From Streptomyces liliifuscus (lineage in GTDB: Bacteria; Actinomycetota; Actinomycetes; Streptomycetales; Streptomycetaceae), in assembly GCF_016598615.1 (NCBI RefSeq), contig NZ_CP066831.1, forward strand, positions 5,146,001 through 5,210,000: 64,000 nt of DNA, written 5' to 3'. The notes under the pieces were generated by a model that made no database searches, had not been told where the DNA came from, and was given only the letters and a program-made list of their open reading frames with translations. Within the stretch, counting starts at the first letter, position 1, and each line of letters begins with the position of its first letter. A program made the position numbers and the translations under genes. Below, piece by piece: positions 46,941 through 55,394 of this stretch.

Positions 46941-48302
46941 TCAGGACGACCCCTTCGGGTTCTGAGGAGGCTTTCCACCGGCCGCGAGTTCGAACTCCGC
47001 ACGGGGATGTTCGAGCGAACCGAGGGAGACGATCTCCCTCTTGAAGAGCCCCGACAGGATCCATTCGGCGAGCACGCGGGCCTTGCGGTTGAAGGTGGGC
47101 ACCCTGCTCAGGTGGTAGACGCGGTGCATGAACCAGGCAGGGTAGCCCTTCAGCTTGCGCCCGTAGACGAACGCGACGCCCTTGTGCAGTCCCAGGGAGG
47201 CGACCGAGCCGACGTACTTGTGCGCGTACGTCCCCAGGGGCTCGCCGCGCAGGGAGCGGGCGATGTTGTCGGCGAGGACCTTGGCCTGGCGCACGGCGTG
47301 CTGGGCGTTGGGGGCGGTCTCCGTGCCGGGCTCGGCGGTGACGTCCGGGACGGCTGCGGCGTCTCCCGCGGCCCACGCGTGCGTGGTGCCGTCGACGGTC
47401 AGCTGGGCGGTGCACTTCAGGCGGCCGCGTTCGTTCAGCGGGAGGTCGGTGGCCGCGAGGACGGGGTGCGGTTTCACGCCTGCGGTCCACACGACCGTAC
47501 GGGTCGGGAAGCGCGCCCCGTCACTGAGGACGGCGACGCGGTCCGCGCAGGAGTCGAGGCGGGTCTCCAGGCGTACGTCGATGTTGCGGCGGCGCAGCTG
47601 GGTGACCGTGTACTTGCCCATGTCCTCGCCGACCTCGGGGAGGATGCGGTTCGAGGCCTCGACGAGGATCCACTTCATGTCGTCGGGCTTGACGTTGTGG
47701 TAGTAGCGCGCGGCGTAGCGGGCCATGTCCTCCAGCTCGCCGAGTGCCTCCACTCCCGCGTAGCCGCCGCCCACGAAGACGAAGGTCAGGGCGGCGTCGC
47801 GGATCGCGGGGTCTCGGGTGGAGGAGGCGATGTCCATCTGCTCGATGACGTGGTTGCGCAGCCCGATGGCCTCTTCGACGGTCTTGAAGCCGATGGCGTA
47901 CTCGGCGAGCCCGGGGATCGGGAGGGTCCGTGAGACGGATCCGGGGGCCAGCACGAGTTCGTCGTACGTGATCTGCTCGGGGCCCGTGCCCTCCTCCTCG
48001 GTGGCGAGGGTGGTGAGGGTCGCGGTGCGCTTGGCGTGGTCGATGGACGCGGCCTCGCCGATGACGACCCGGCACTGGTCGAGTACACGGCGCAGCGGCA
48101 CGACGACATGGCGCGGTGAGATCGAGCCCGCGGCGGCCTCGGGCAGGAACGGCTGATAGGTCATGTACGGGTCGGGCGTCACCACGACGATTTCCACGTC
48201 GCCCCGCCTCAGCTCGGGTTTCAGCTTCCGCTGGAGCCCGAGAGCGGTGTACATCCCGACGTAGCCGCCGCCGACAACGAGAATGCGCGCACGTTCCTTC
48301 AC
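46941..48302 (-). CDS. ndh: Type II NADH dehydrogenase
   Basis: A 453-residue flavoprotein that oxidises NADH and reduces menaquinone without pumping protons. The FAD motif is VVGGGYVGMYTALGL near residue 9 and the NAD motif FVGGGYAGVEALGEL. WTAGVKPHPVL and the later AAGDAAAVPD are family blocks. The C-terminal region FKREIVSLGSLEHPR should form the membrane-binding helices. It heads an apparent two-gene unit with the PP2C gene and is divergent from the tetR gene. Confidence 0.92.
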   Translation of the reverse strand: MKERARILVVGGGYVGMYTALGLQRKLKPELRRGDVEIVVVTPDPYMTYQPFLPEAAAGSISPRHVVVPLRRVLDQCRVVIGEAASIDHAKRTATLTTLATEEEGTGPEQITYDELVLAPGSVSRTLPIPGLAEYAIGFKTVEEAIGLRNHVIEQMDIASSTRDPAIRDAALTFVFVGGGYAGVEALGELEDMARYAARYYHNVKPDDMKWILVEASNRILPEVGEDMGKYTVTQLRRRNIDVRLETRLDSCADRVAVLSDGARFPTRTVVWTAGVKPHPVLAATDLPLNERGRLKCTAQLTVDGTTHAWAAGDAAAVPDVTAEPGTETAPNAQHAVRQAKVLADNIARSLRGEPLGTYAHKYVGSVASLGLHKGVAFVYGRKLKGYPAWFMHRVYHLSRVPTFNRKARVLAEWILSGLFKREIVSLGSLEHPRAEFELAAGGKPPQNPKGSS

Positions 48303-48680
48303 TCACCCATGACGCACCGGCTACGGGAGTTTGTCCACAGGCCCGTCAATTTGTGTGACCGGGCGCCTGAGACGCGCACGGTTGGCCGATTTGCCGGAGT
48401 GCGGGGAAGCTTCGCAGGTCAGCGGGTGTGAGCGGGGTGGAAGTAGGGGGCGCAACCGGGACGTATGCGGCCCGTAGTCCGATCGGGGGGCGCTCCGTGC
48501 GGAACCTGCCCCTTCTGAATTGACCCCCACTCAACTATGTTCGTGTGTCATCGGGGTGTAGGGGGATGCGCTCGACGGGTCCGTGCGGCGATACCGCGCG
48601 GCGAAGGCTGTTCCGCTCGCTCCGGCTGTCAATGGCGGGGAGAGTCTCCGGGGGGAGACGTCATTACCGGGGGAACACAT
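48303..48680. promoter_or_regulatory. Divergent ndh/tetR intergenic region
   Basis: 378 bases between divergent genes. A TTGACC at 48522-48527 is a possible -35 for tetR. No gene, repeat or clear operator is recognised. Short open frames here look non-coding. Confidence 0.4.
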
Positions 48681-49475
48681 ATGCACATTCAGGATTCTCA
48701 ATGGTCTTCCGCGTCTGCCATCGGGGCGGGCGGCGCGATCAGTGCGGCGGCATCGAACGGACGCGGCGTGGGGGACCCGTCGCGCACGACGCCACTGCGC
48801 GTGGACGCACAGCGCAATCTGGAGCACGTACTTCGCGCGGCCCGTGAGGTCTTCGGCGAGCTGGGGTACGGCGCGCCGATGGAGGACGTGGCGCGGCGCG
48901 CCCGCGTCGGTGTCGGCACGGTGTACCGGCGCTTCCCGAGCAAGGACGTCCTGGTCCGGCGGATAGCCGAGGAGGAGACCTCCCGGCTGACCGACCAGGC
49001 GCGCTCGGCGCTGGGTCAGGAGGACGAGCCGTGGTCGGCGCTCTCGCGCTTCCTGCGGACGTCGGTGGCCTCGGGTGCCGGGCGGCTGCTGCCTCCGCAG
49101 ATCCTGCGGGTGGGCGTCGGTGACGAGGGGGCCGAGGGCACGGTCCTCGACGAGACGCGGGTGCCGCAGCAGCGGTCCCAGCCGCTCTCGCCCGAGCTGC
49201 GGCTCGTGGAGCAGCGGCCTGCTCCTCTGCAGGAGACCGTGGAGGTCGTGTCGATCGAGGACGACGCCGGCGCTGCGCAGCTGCTGGAGGTCGTGGGCCG
49301 GCTCGTGGATCGGGCGCGGGCGGCGGGCGAGCTGCGTCCGGATGTCACGGTGTCGGATGTGCTGCTGGTGATCGCGACGGCGGCGCCGTCCTTGCCGGAT
49401 GCGGCTCAGCAGGCTGCGGCTTCGGCTCGGTTGCTGGACATCCTGCTGGAAGGGCTTCGGTCGCGGCCGGCGTAA
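48681..49475 (+). CDS. TetR-family transcriptional regulator
   Basis: A 264-residue regulator. The DNA-binding helix-turn-helix is at about residues 45-95: HVLRAAREVFGELGYGAPMEDVARRARVGVGTVYRRFPSKD. An N-terminal extension of about 40 residues is low complexity. A linker between ligand-domain helices is Glu/Pro-rich. The ATG at 48681 has GGGGGA 6 bases before it. Its targets are not clear, but ndh is divergent and is one candidate. Confidence 0.88.
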   Translation: MHIQDSQWSSASAIGAGGAISAAASNGRGVGDPSRTTPLRVDAQRNLEHVLRAAREVFGELGYGAPMEDVARRARVGVGTVYRRFPSKDVLVRRIAEEETSRLTDQARSALGQEDEPWSALSRFLRTSVASGAGRLLPPQILRVGVGDEGAEGTVLDETRVPQQRSQPLSPELRLVEQRPAPLQETVEVVSIEDDAGAAQLLEVVGRLVDRARAAGELRPDVTVSDVLLVIATAAPSLPDAAQQAAASARLLDILLEGLRSRPA

Positions 49476-49547
49476 CGCCCAAGGGCGCGGGTACGGGTGC
49501 CTCCGGCTGGGGATGCGTGTGGGTTCGTTGTCGGGTGCGGGGTCGCG

Positions 49548-49600
49548 GGGGCTTGTCGCGCAGTTCCCCGCGCCCCTGATGAGGCGCGCTTTTGTCAACC
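49548..49600. repeat. Intergenic repeat copy after tetR
   Basis: The segment GCTTGTCGCGCAGTTCCCCG, then CGCCCCTGATGAGGCGCG is one inverted-orientation copy of the element. The rest of the gap to 49773 shows no gene. Confidence 0.6.
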
Positions 49601-49773
49601 TGCCTGGCGGGGAAGGCGGTTGAGTCTTCCCCGTTCGGGTGAACGGTAGTGCTGTGGTTCGGCAAGTCTCCACGGACGAGTGGTTGGTCCGTTCCTCCGG
49701 GTAACAGCGGTCGGTCCGTGTGGCACTCTTTCCCGGTGTTCGGGTCCGAGTGTGCAGGCGGGGGCTTTCCGCG

Positions 49774-51681
49774 ATGAGCGTTGACGGGCGGGACGAGTCA
49801 CCCGGTGAGGGTGGCGCGGAGGCCGGTGGGCTGCCGTCGCCGCAGGTGCCGAGCCAGGGCGGCCGGGCGAAGGGCACCCCCTCGGGATCCCCGGAGGCCG
49901 TTCCGCCGCAGCGGGACCGGCGCGAGTGGCACGACAGCGGCGTACTGCCGCCTCCGATCGAGTTGCCGCCCGCCGACGCCGAGCTGATCGAGCGGATGCG
50001 CTCGGGCGACGACACCGCGTACGAGGAGCTGTTCCGGCGCCACGCGGACGCCGTCCGCCGGTACGCGCGCACCTGCTGCCGGGACGCCCACACCGCGGAC
50101 GACCTCACGGCCGAGGTCTTCGCCCGCATGCTCCAGGCCGTACGCGGCGGGCGCGGCCCCGAGCACGCCGTACGCGCCTATCTGCTGACGACCGTACGAC
50201 GTGTCGCGGCGAGCTGGACCAAGTCGGCGAGGCGCGAGCAGCTGGTCGACGACTTCGCCGTGTTCGCGGCACAGTCCGCGCGCGGCTCCGAGGTGTCCGA
50301 CGACGACACGCTGGACCTGGGCGCCGACGTCCGGGCGATGCACGAGGCCGAGCAGTCGATGGCCATGCAGGCGTTCCGGTCGCTGCCGGAGCGGTGGCAG
50401 GCCGTGCTCTGGCACACCGAGGTCGAGGACGAGTCGCCGAGCGAGGTCGCCACGCTCTTCGGGCTGGACGCCAACGGCACGCGCGTCCTTGCCAGTCGGG
50501 CCCGCGAGGGCCTCAAGCAGGCGTATCTCCAGGCCCATGTGAGCGTCACGCTCACCTCCGACGAGGAGTGCGCGCGCTATGCCGACCGGCTCGGCGCGTA
50601 CGCCCGCGGCGGATTGCGCACGCGTGCCGAGCGCGGGCTGCGCAAGCACCTGGAGGAGTGCGCCAAGTGCCGGCTAGCCGCCGGTCAGATCAAGGAAGTC
50701 GCCAGCGGGATTCCCGCGGTCGTACCGATCGCCGTCATCGGCTGGTTCGGTGCCGCCGGGTACGCGAAGGCGGTCGCCCTCATCGCGGGCGGGGCGGGCG
50801 CGGGTGCGGCCGGTGCCGCGGGGGCCGCGTCGGCGGCGGGCGGCAGCTCCGGAGGTGCCGGCGCCGGTGGCGGGGCAGCGGCCGAGGGACTCGGGGCGCC
50901 CGTGAAGGCGGGTATCGCGGCCGGTGTAGTCGCTGCGGCCGTCGCCGTGGTGGCGCTCGCGCTGTCCGGTGACGAGGTGAAGCCCAAGGATCCCGTGGCC
51001 AAGCCGGAGCCGTCCCCGCCCGTCGTCGAACCGCGCGTACCGTCCCCGTCGCCGAAACCCCCGAAGGCGGAGCCCGCGCCGAACCGGCCGGTGCCGATCG
51101 TGGCGCCCTCGCCGCGTCCTACGCCGAGCCCCACCCCGACGCCCGCTCCCACGCCCAGTCCCACCCCGAAACCGACTCCCCCGCCGGAGCCGACACCCAA
51201 GCCCACGCCTCCACCGGCTCCGAAGCCTCCCCCTCCGCCCGCTCCCCCGGCGGTCTTCCAGTGGAACCAGCTGGAGTACGGCGTCACCGGCGACGGCACC
51301 GAGCCCGAGATGCGGCTCGGCGAGAGCAGCTGGGTCTGGCAGCGGTACGGCATGTCGATCGCGGACACGTCGTACGCGAACGGGGTCACCGTCCACGGCG
51401 CCTCCTCGGTCACCATCGATCTCAACCGCACGTGTTCCTCGTACGACGCGGTGGTCGGTGTCGACGACATGACGATGGGGCTCGGTCAGGTGCGGTTCTC
51501 CGTCTTCGCGGACGGGGCCCGGATGTGGCAGTCGGGGCTGGTGCAGGGCGGTCATCGCGCGGTGCCCGTGCATGTGGATCTGACCGGCAGGAAAACGATC
51601 CGCCTGGTCGTCGAGCCGCATTCGCCCTTCGACTCGGTGGCGTTGGCGGACTGGGCGGATTCACGGTTCCGGTGCCAGTGA
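49774..51681 (+). CDS. Membrane-anchored ECF sigma factor with extracellular NPCBM-like domain
   Basis: A 635-residue fusion. Sigma region 2 is at about 70-155 (YEELFRRHADAVRRYA, DDLTAEVFARML) and region 4 at about 195-255 (LPERWQAVLWH, EVATLFGLDANGTRVLASRAREGLK). Then comes a zinc-binding anti-sigma-like motif His292-x3-Cys296-x2-Cys299, two hydrophobic segments (about 313-340 and 380-398), a Pro/Thr linker of about 90 residues and a beta-rich domain (about 494-635) with the NPCBM carbohydrate-binding pattern (YGVTGDGTEPEMRLG, CSSYDAVVGVDDM, VRFSVFADG). The ATG at 49774 has GGGGG upstream; a GTG at 49720 is in frame. It resembles ECF52 proteins such as SCO4117. Confidence 0.9.
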   Translation: MSVDGRDESPGEGGAEAGGLPSPQVPSQGGRAKGTPSGSPEAVPPQRDRREWHDSGVLPPPIELPPADAELIERMRSGDDTAYEELFRRHADAVRRYARTCCRDAHTADDLTAEVFARMLQAVRGGRGPEHAVRAYLLTTVRRVAASWTKSARREQLVDDFAVFAAQSARGSEVSDDDTLDLGADVRAMHEAEQSMAMQAFRSLPERWQAVLWHTEVEDESPSEVATLFGLDANGTRVLASRAREGLKQAYLQAHVSVTLTSDEECARYADRLGAYARGGLRTRAERGLRKHLEECAKCRLAAGQIKEVASGIPAVVPIAVIGWFGAAGYAKAVALIAGGAGAGAAGAAGAASAAGGSSGGAGAGGGAAAEGLGAPVKAGIAAGVVAAAVAVVALALSGDEVKPKDPVAKPEPSPPVVEPRVPSPSPKPPKAEPAPNRPVPIVAPSPRPTPSPTPTPAPTPSPTPKPTPPPEPTPKPTPPPAPKPPPPPAPPAVFQWNQLEYGVTGDGTEPEMRLGESSWVWQRYGMSIADTSYANGVTVHGASSVTIDLNRTCSSYDAVVGVDDMTMGLGQVRFSVFADGARMWQSGLVQGGHRAVPVHVDLTGRKTIRLVVEPHSPFDSVALADWADSRFRCQ

Positions 51682-51750
51682 GGTCCCGCGGCTCCGCCGA
51701 CGCGACCGGCCTCCTGCGCCGGTGACCGGTGCCGGTGACCCGGGCCGGTG

Positions 51751-54700
51751 TCAGCGGCGATCGCTGTCCGTGGTGGCGGCCGTGGCTGCCACGGTGGCCG
51801 TGACCGCTGCCTCGACGAGCTCTTTCAGGATGTCGTCCGGGGTGAGGGTCGCGCCGATGCGCCGCTCGGTGTCGTACGCCGGCCGGCCCAGACGGGACAG
51901 GGCGACTGCCTCGATGCGGTCGAACTCCTGGCTGTAGGGCAACGGACGGGGGTGGCCCTGGCGCCATCGGGAGCCCGCAGCGAGGAACCGGACCACGCGC
52001 ACGTGGTCGTCGATGTCGCTGAGGACGCCCGCCGCCCGCTCGGTCAGCGTGGCGAGGACCACCTCCGAGCACCGCGCGGACGTGGCCTCGCGCAGCGTGT
52101 CGGCCAGTTTGCGCAGCCCGTCCCCGGGACTCGCCTCGACCGCGGTGAGCAGCGCGCCGAGGCCGTTCAGCGCGGCGAGGAACTGAGCCGGCGGTGTGCC
52201 ACGGTCCATCTCCGTGCGGGCCGCCTCGTGCAGTTCGCGGGCCCGTACGAAGTCCTGGTCGTCGAAGGCCATCTGCGACCGCATGAGAAGGACGAACGCC
52301 CTTGAGTCCGGCACCGCGTAGCGATCGGCCGCGGCCGTCGCCTCGTTCAGCGCGGCCAGAGCCTCGGCCCGGTCCCCCACGTAGTAGGCGATCTCACCGA
52401 GGCGGGCGATGAGGAACGGCGTCTCCACATACGCCCCCACCTCGACCGCGAGCCGCATGGCTTCCTCGAACTCGCTCTTCGCCTCGTCGAAACGGCTGCG
52501 GGCCATGGCCGCCTCGCCGCCCGCGCTGCTCACCTGGGCGAGCATCCAGCGGTCCCCCGTGCGCCGGGCGACGGCCCGCAGTTCCGCGAGGGTCTCGTCG
52601 ACGCCATCCATACCACCGGGGCTGTCCACGGCCACATGGACGCGGAACAGGAGGGCCGCGCCGATCTCCCAGTCACCGCCGTGCTCCCGGCAGTTGGCCA
52701 GTGACCTCTCCATGTCGTCGCGGATGCCTTCGGTGTTGCCGAGAACGAACGCCATCAGCGGCCAGATGATGCCGGGGAACCGCGCCGCGTCCGGACCGCC
52801 CCGCGCCATGGTGGCCCGCACGACCCTGGCGTACTCCTGCGTCCGCTCGTCGTTCAGCGGGACCTGGCCGAGCTCCGCCCGCAGGAAGAGATCCAGCACG
52901 CGCAGTTTCATGCGGGTCCGGTGCGAGGGGTGCCCCTTCTCGGCCTCGGGGTCGGCGAGGTAGGCCTCCACGGGGTCGACGGAGTCGAGGTCGGGAAGCC
53001 CTTCCGGGGTATGTCGCCGGGAGGGGTCTCGGAGCTCGGAGGAGCCGGAGGCGTCGGAGGTCCCGGAGGCGTCGCAGGAGCCGGAAGTCTCGAAGGTGCC
53101 GGCGGAGTGTCTGTCGAGTGCCGTGCCCAGGCGCAGGACCTGGTCCGCCCAGGTCGCGCCCTCCCGGCGGAAGTTGCGCAGCCACCAGAACCAGCCCATG
53201 GCGAGGACGATGGAGCCCAACTCCGGCTCGTCGGCGGCGACGAGGGCCCGGTGGAGTGCCGCACGGATGTTGTCCAGGTCGGACTCCAGGCGGCCGATCC
53301 ACCGGAGCTGGTCGGCGGACCGCAGGAGCGGATCGGCCTCCTCGACCAGCGCGCGGACCCACGCGCGGTGCCGGCGCTCGGCCGTGGCACGCAGCTCGGG
53401 GGTCTCGGCGGCGCGCTCCGCGGCGTACTCGTGGATCGTCTCCAGCATGCGGTAGCGCATGCCGCTGATTCCTCGGCCGCAAGGCGTCGCGACGACCAGG
53501 GACTTGTCGACGAGCGCGCCGACGATCTCGGCCACGGGTCCGGTGCACACGGCCTCGGCGGCGTCCAGGTCCCAGCCGCCCGCGAAGACGGAGAGCTCGC
53601 GCAGGACGGTCCGCTCTGGCTCGTCGAGCAGGTCCCAGGACCAGTCGACGACCGCGCGCAGGGTCTGCTGGCGGGGCAGCGCCGTGCGGCTGCCGGAGGT
53701 GAGGAGGCGGAAACGGTCGTCGAGACGGTCGGCGATCTGGCGCGGGGTGAGCATGCGCAGTCGGGCGGCGGCCAGCTCGATGGCCAGGGGCAGGCCGTCG
53801 AGGCGGCGGCAGATCTCGTCGACGGCGGCGGGGTCGTGGCTGACGTCTGCGTCCGGGTACGCCGCGACCGCGCGCTCCGTGAAGAGGCGGTGCGCCGGGT
53901 CGGGGAGCAGGGGCTCGACCGGGCGCACGGACTCGCCGGGCACGCCCAGGGGTTCGCGGCTGGTGGCGAGGATCGTGAGGCGCGGGCAGTGGGTGAGGAG
54001 GGTCTCGGCGAGCTCGGCCGCGGCGCCGATCACATGTTCGCAGTTGTCAAGGATCAGGAGCTGGCTGCGCGGGGCGCAGTACTCGATGAGCAGGGCGACC
54101 GGGTCGTCCTGCTGCACTGTCATCTCGTGGGTCTTCAGCACGGTCTCGCGCAGACCGAGGGCACTGACGACCGCGCCTGTCACCGCCTCGGGCCGGTCGA
54201 GCGGGGCGAGCTCGGCCAGCCATGCCTGTGGATGCCCGGCGGCGGCTTCCTCGGCGAGGCGGGTCTTGCCTGATCCGCCCGGTCCCGTGAGGGTGACGAG
54301 TCGGACCCTGTGCAATTCGGAACGGATGGCGTCGAGTTCGGGTTCCCGGCCCACGAAGGAATTCAGGCGGGGGCGGATGTTGCCGGTGCGGTCGGCTCTT
54401 GAGGGGGTGGTGGGGGTGTACGGGCTCGGGGTGGCGGCCGGGGCCGCCGGCCGAGGGGTCAGCAGTTGCCCGTGCAGGGCTCGGAGTTCCGGGCCCGGGT
54501 CCGTGCCGAGGCCGTCCGCCAGGCCCCGGCGGGCGCTCTCGTACGCGGCCAGGGCGTCCGCCGTGCGGCCCGTGTCGCGCAGGGCCCTGATGAGGAGGGC
54601 GTGCAGGGGTTCGTCGTACGGGTGGGTCTCGGTGAGTTCCCTCAGCTCCGGTACGGCGTCGTGGGCGTGGCCGTTGCGCAGGTCCGCCTCCACGCGCGCG

Positions 54701-55167
54701 CGTGTCGCCTCCTGGCGGAGGGATTCCGGGCGGGTCGCGGCCGTCGTACGGTCCGGGAGGTCGGCCAGGGCCGGGCCGCGCCACAGGTCGAGTGCCTCGC
54801 GTAGGGTGCGGGCCGCTGTCTCCGGGGTTTCGTCCAGTTGTGCCCTGCCCTCGCGGACCAGGCGTTCGAAGACGAACAGGTCCACGTCCTCGGGGGTGGT
54901 GGCGAGGCGGTAGCCGCCGGGCTCCGAGGTGATCGCGTCCTTGCCGAGGGCTCGGCGTAGGCGGGCTACGAGGGCCTGGAGTGCGGCGGGGGCGGCGTGT
55001 GAGGGGCTGTCCGGCCACACCTCGTCGATGAGGGTCTCCGGAGACGTGCTTCGGCCTGCTCGCAGGGCCATCGCCGTCAGGAGCGCGCGGAGGCGGGGGC
55101 CGCCCAGGGGCACGTCCTTGCCCTGGGCGTCCGTCGCCTGGGTGACGCCCAGGATTCTGTACCGCAC
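51751..55167 (-). CDS. AfsR/SARP-family regulator with NB-ARC and TPR regions
   Basis: A 1138-residue regulator. It has an OmpR-type winged helix (about 1-95), a bacterial transcriptional activator domain (about 95-240), an NB-ARC ATPase (P-loop GPGGSGKT at 295-302, LLILDNCEH, GLPLAIELAA) and a long TPR-like helical C-terminus with a Ser/Asp/Gly-rich insert around 755-785. The GTG at 55167 begins RYRILGV, the usual start of SARP domains; GGTGAC lies 9 bases upstream and a stronger AGGAGG is further off. AfsR-type proteins activate antibiotic pathways. No biosynthetic cluster is adjacent. Confidence 0.92.
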   Translation of the reverse strand: MRYRILGVTQATDAQGKDVPLGGPRLRALLTAMALRAGRSTSPETLIDEVWPDSPSHAAPAALQALVARLRRALGKDAITSEPGGYRLATTPEDVDLFVFERLVREGRAQLDETPETAARTLREALDLWRGPALADLPDRTTAATRPESLRQEATRARVEADLRNGHAHDAVPELRELTETHPYDEPLHALLIRALRDTGRTADALAAYESARRGLADGLGTDPGPELRALHGQLLTPRPAAPAATPSPYTPTTPSRADRTGNIRPRLNSFVGREPELDAIRSELHRVRLVTLTGPGGSGKTRLAEEAAAGHPQAWLAELAPLDRPEAVTGAVVSALGLRETVLKTHEMTVQQDDPVALLIEYCAPRSQLLILDNCEHVIGAAAELAETLLTHCPRLTILATSREPLGVPGESVRPVEPLLPDPAHRLFTERAVAAYPDADVSHDPAAVDEICRRLDGLPLAIELAAARLRMLTPRQIADRLDDRFRLLTSGSRTALPRQQTLRAVVDWSWDLLDEPERTVLRELSVFAGGWDLDAAEAVCTGPVAEIVGALVDKSLVVATPCGRGISGMRYRMLETIHEYAAERAAETPELRATAERRHRAWVRALVEEADPLLRSADQLRWIGRLESDLDNIRAALHRALVAADEPELGSIVLAMGWFWWLRNFRREGATWADQVLRLGTALDRHSAGTFETSGSCDASGTSDASGSSELRDPSRRHTPEGLPDLDSVDPVEAYLADPEAEKGHPSHRTRMKLRVLDLFLRAELGQVPLNDERTQEYARVVRATMARGGPDAARFPGIIWPLMAFVLGNTEGIRDDMERSLANCREHGGDWEIGAALLFRVHVAVDSPGGMDGVDETLAELRAVARRTGDRWMLAQVSSAGGEAAMARSRFDEAKSEFEEAMRLAVEVGAYVETPFLIARLGEIAYYVGDRAEALAALNEATAAADRYAVPDSRAFVLLMRSQMAFDDQDFVRARELHEAARTEMDRGTPPAQFLAALNGLGALLTAVEASPGDGLRKLADTLREATSARCSEVVLATLTERAAGVLSDIDDHVRVVRFLAAGSRWRQGHPRPLPYSQEFDRIEAVALSRLGRPAYDTERRIGATLTPDDILKELVEAAVTATVAATAATTDSDRR

Positions 55168-55199
55168 GGGCCCATTGTCACCGGTCCCTCCTGGCAGGG

Positions 55200-55392
55200 C
55201 CGACTTTTTCGCCCCCGCCGCCCCTACCCATTCCCGTCTCTTACTCAGGGGCTCCGCCCCCGAACCCCCGTTGCGCAGTTCCCCGCGCCCCTGAGGTATT
55301 TCAGCCTCTCCGGCGTTTGAGGAGCGGGGGTTCGGGGGCTGGCCCCCGAACGGGAAGGGAATGGGTGGGGGCGGCGGGGGCGAAAGAATCCC
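55200..55392. repeat. Large imperfect inverted repeat between two minus-strand genes
   Basis: The left part (about 55207-55272, TTCGCCCCCGCCGCCCCTAC onward) is matched in inverse orientation by 55324-55392 (ending CGGCGGGGGCGAAA). Between them are a GCGCAGTTCCCCGCGCCCCTGA copy and TTTCAGCCTCTCC. It sits directly after the asparagine-synthetase-like gene and is probably its transcript end. The left part also matches 11113-11170. Confidence 0.75.
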
Positions 55393-55394
55393 CG

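Noticed and set aside
45123..47933. A 936-codon plus-strand frame across the PP2C and ndh genes
   Set aside because: It spans two unrelated, well-supported minus-strand genes and their spacer, and has shadow-type Gly/Ala/Arg composition.
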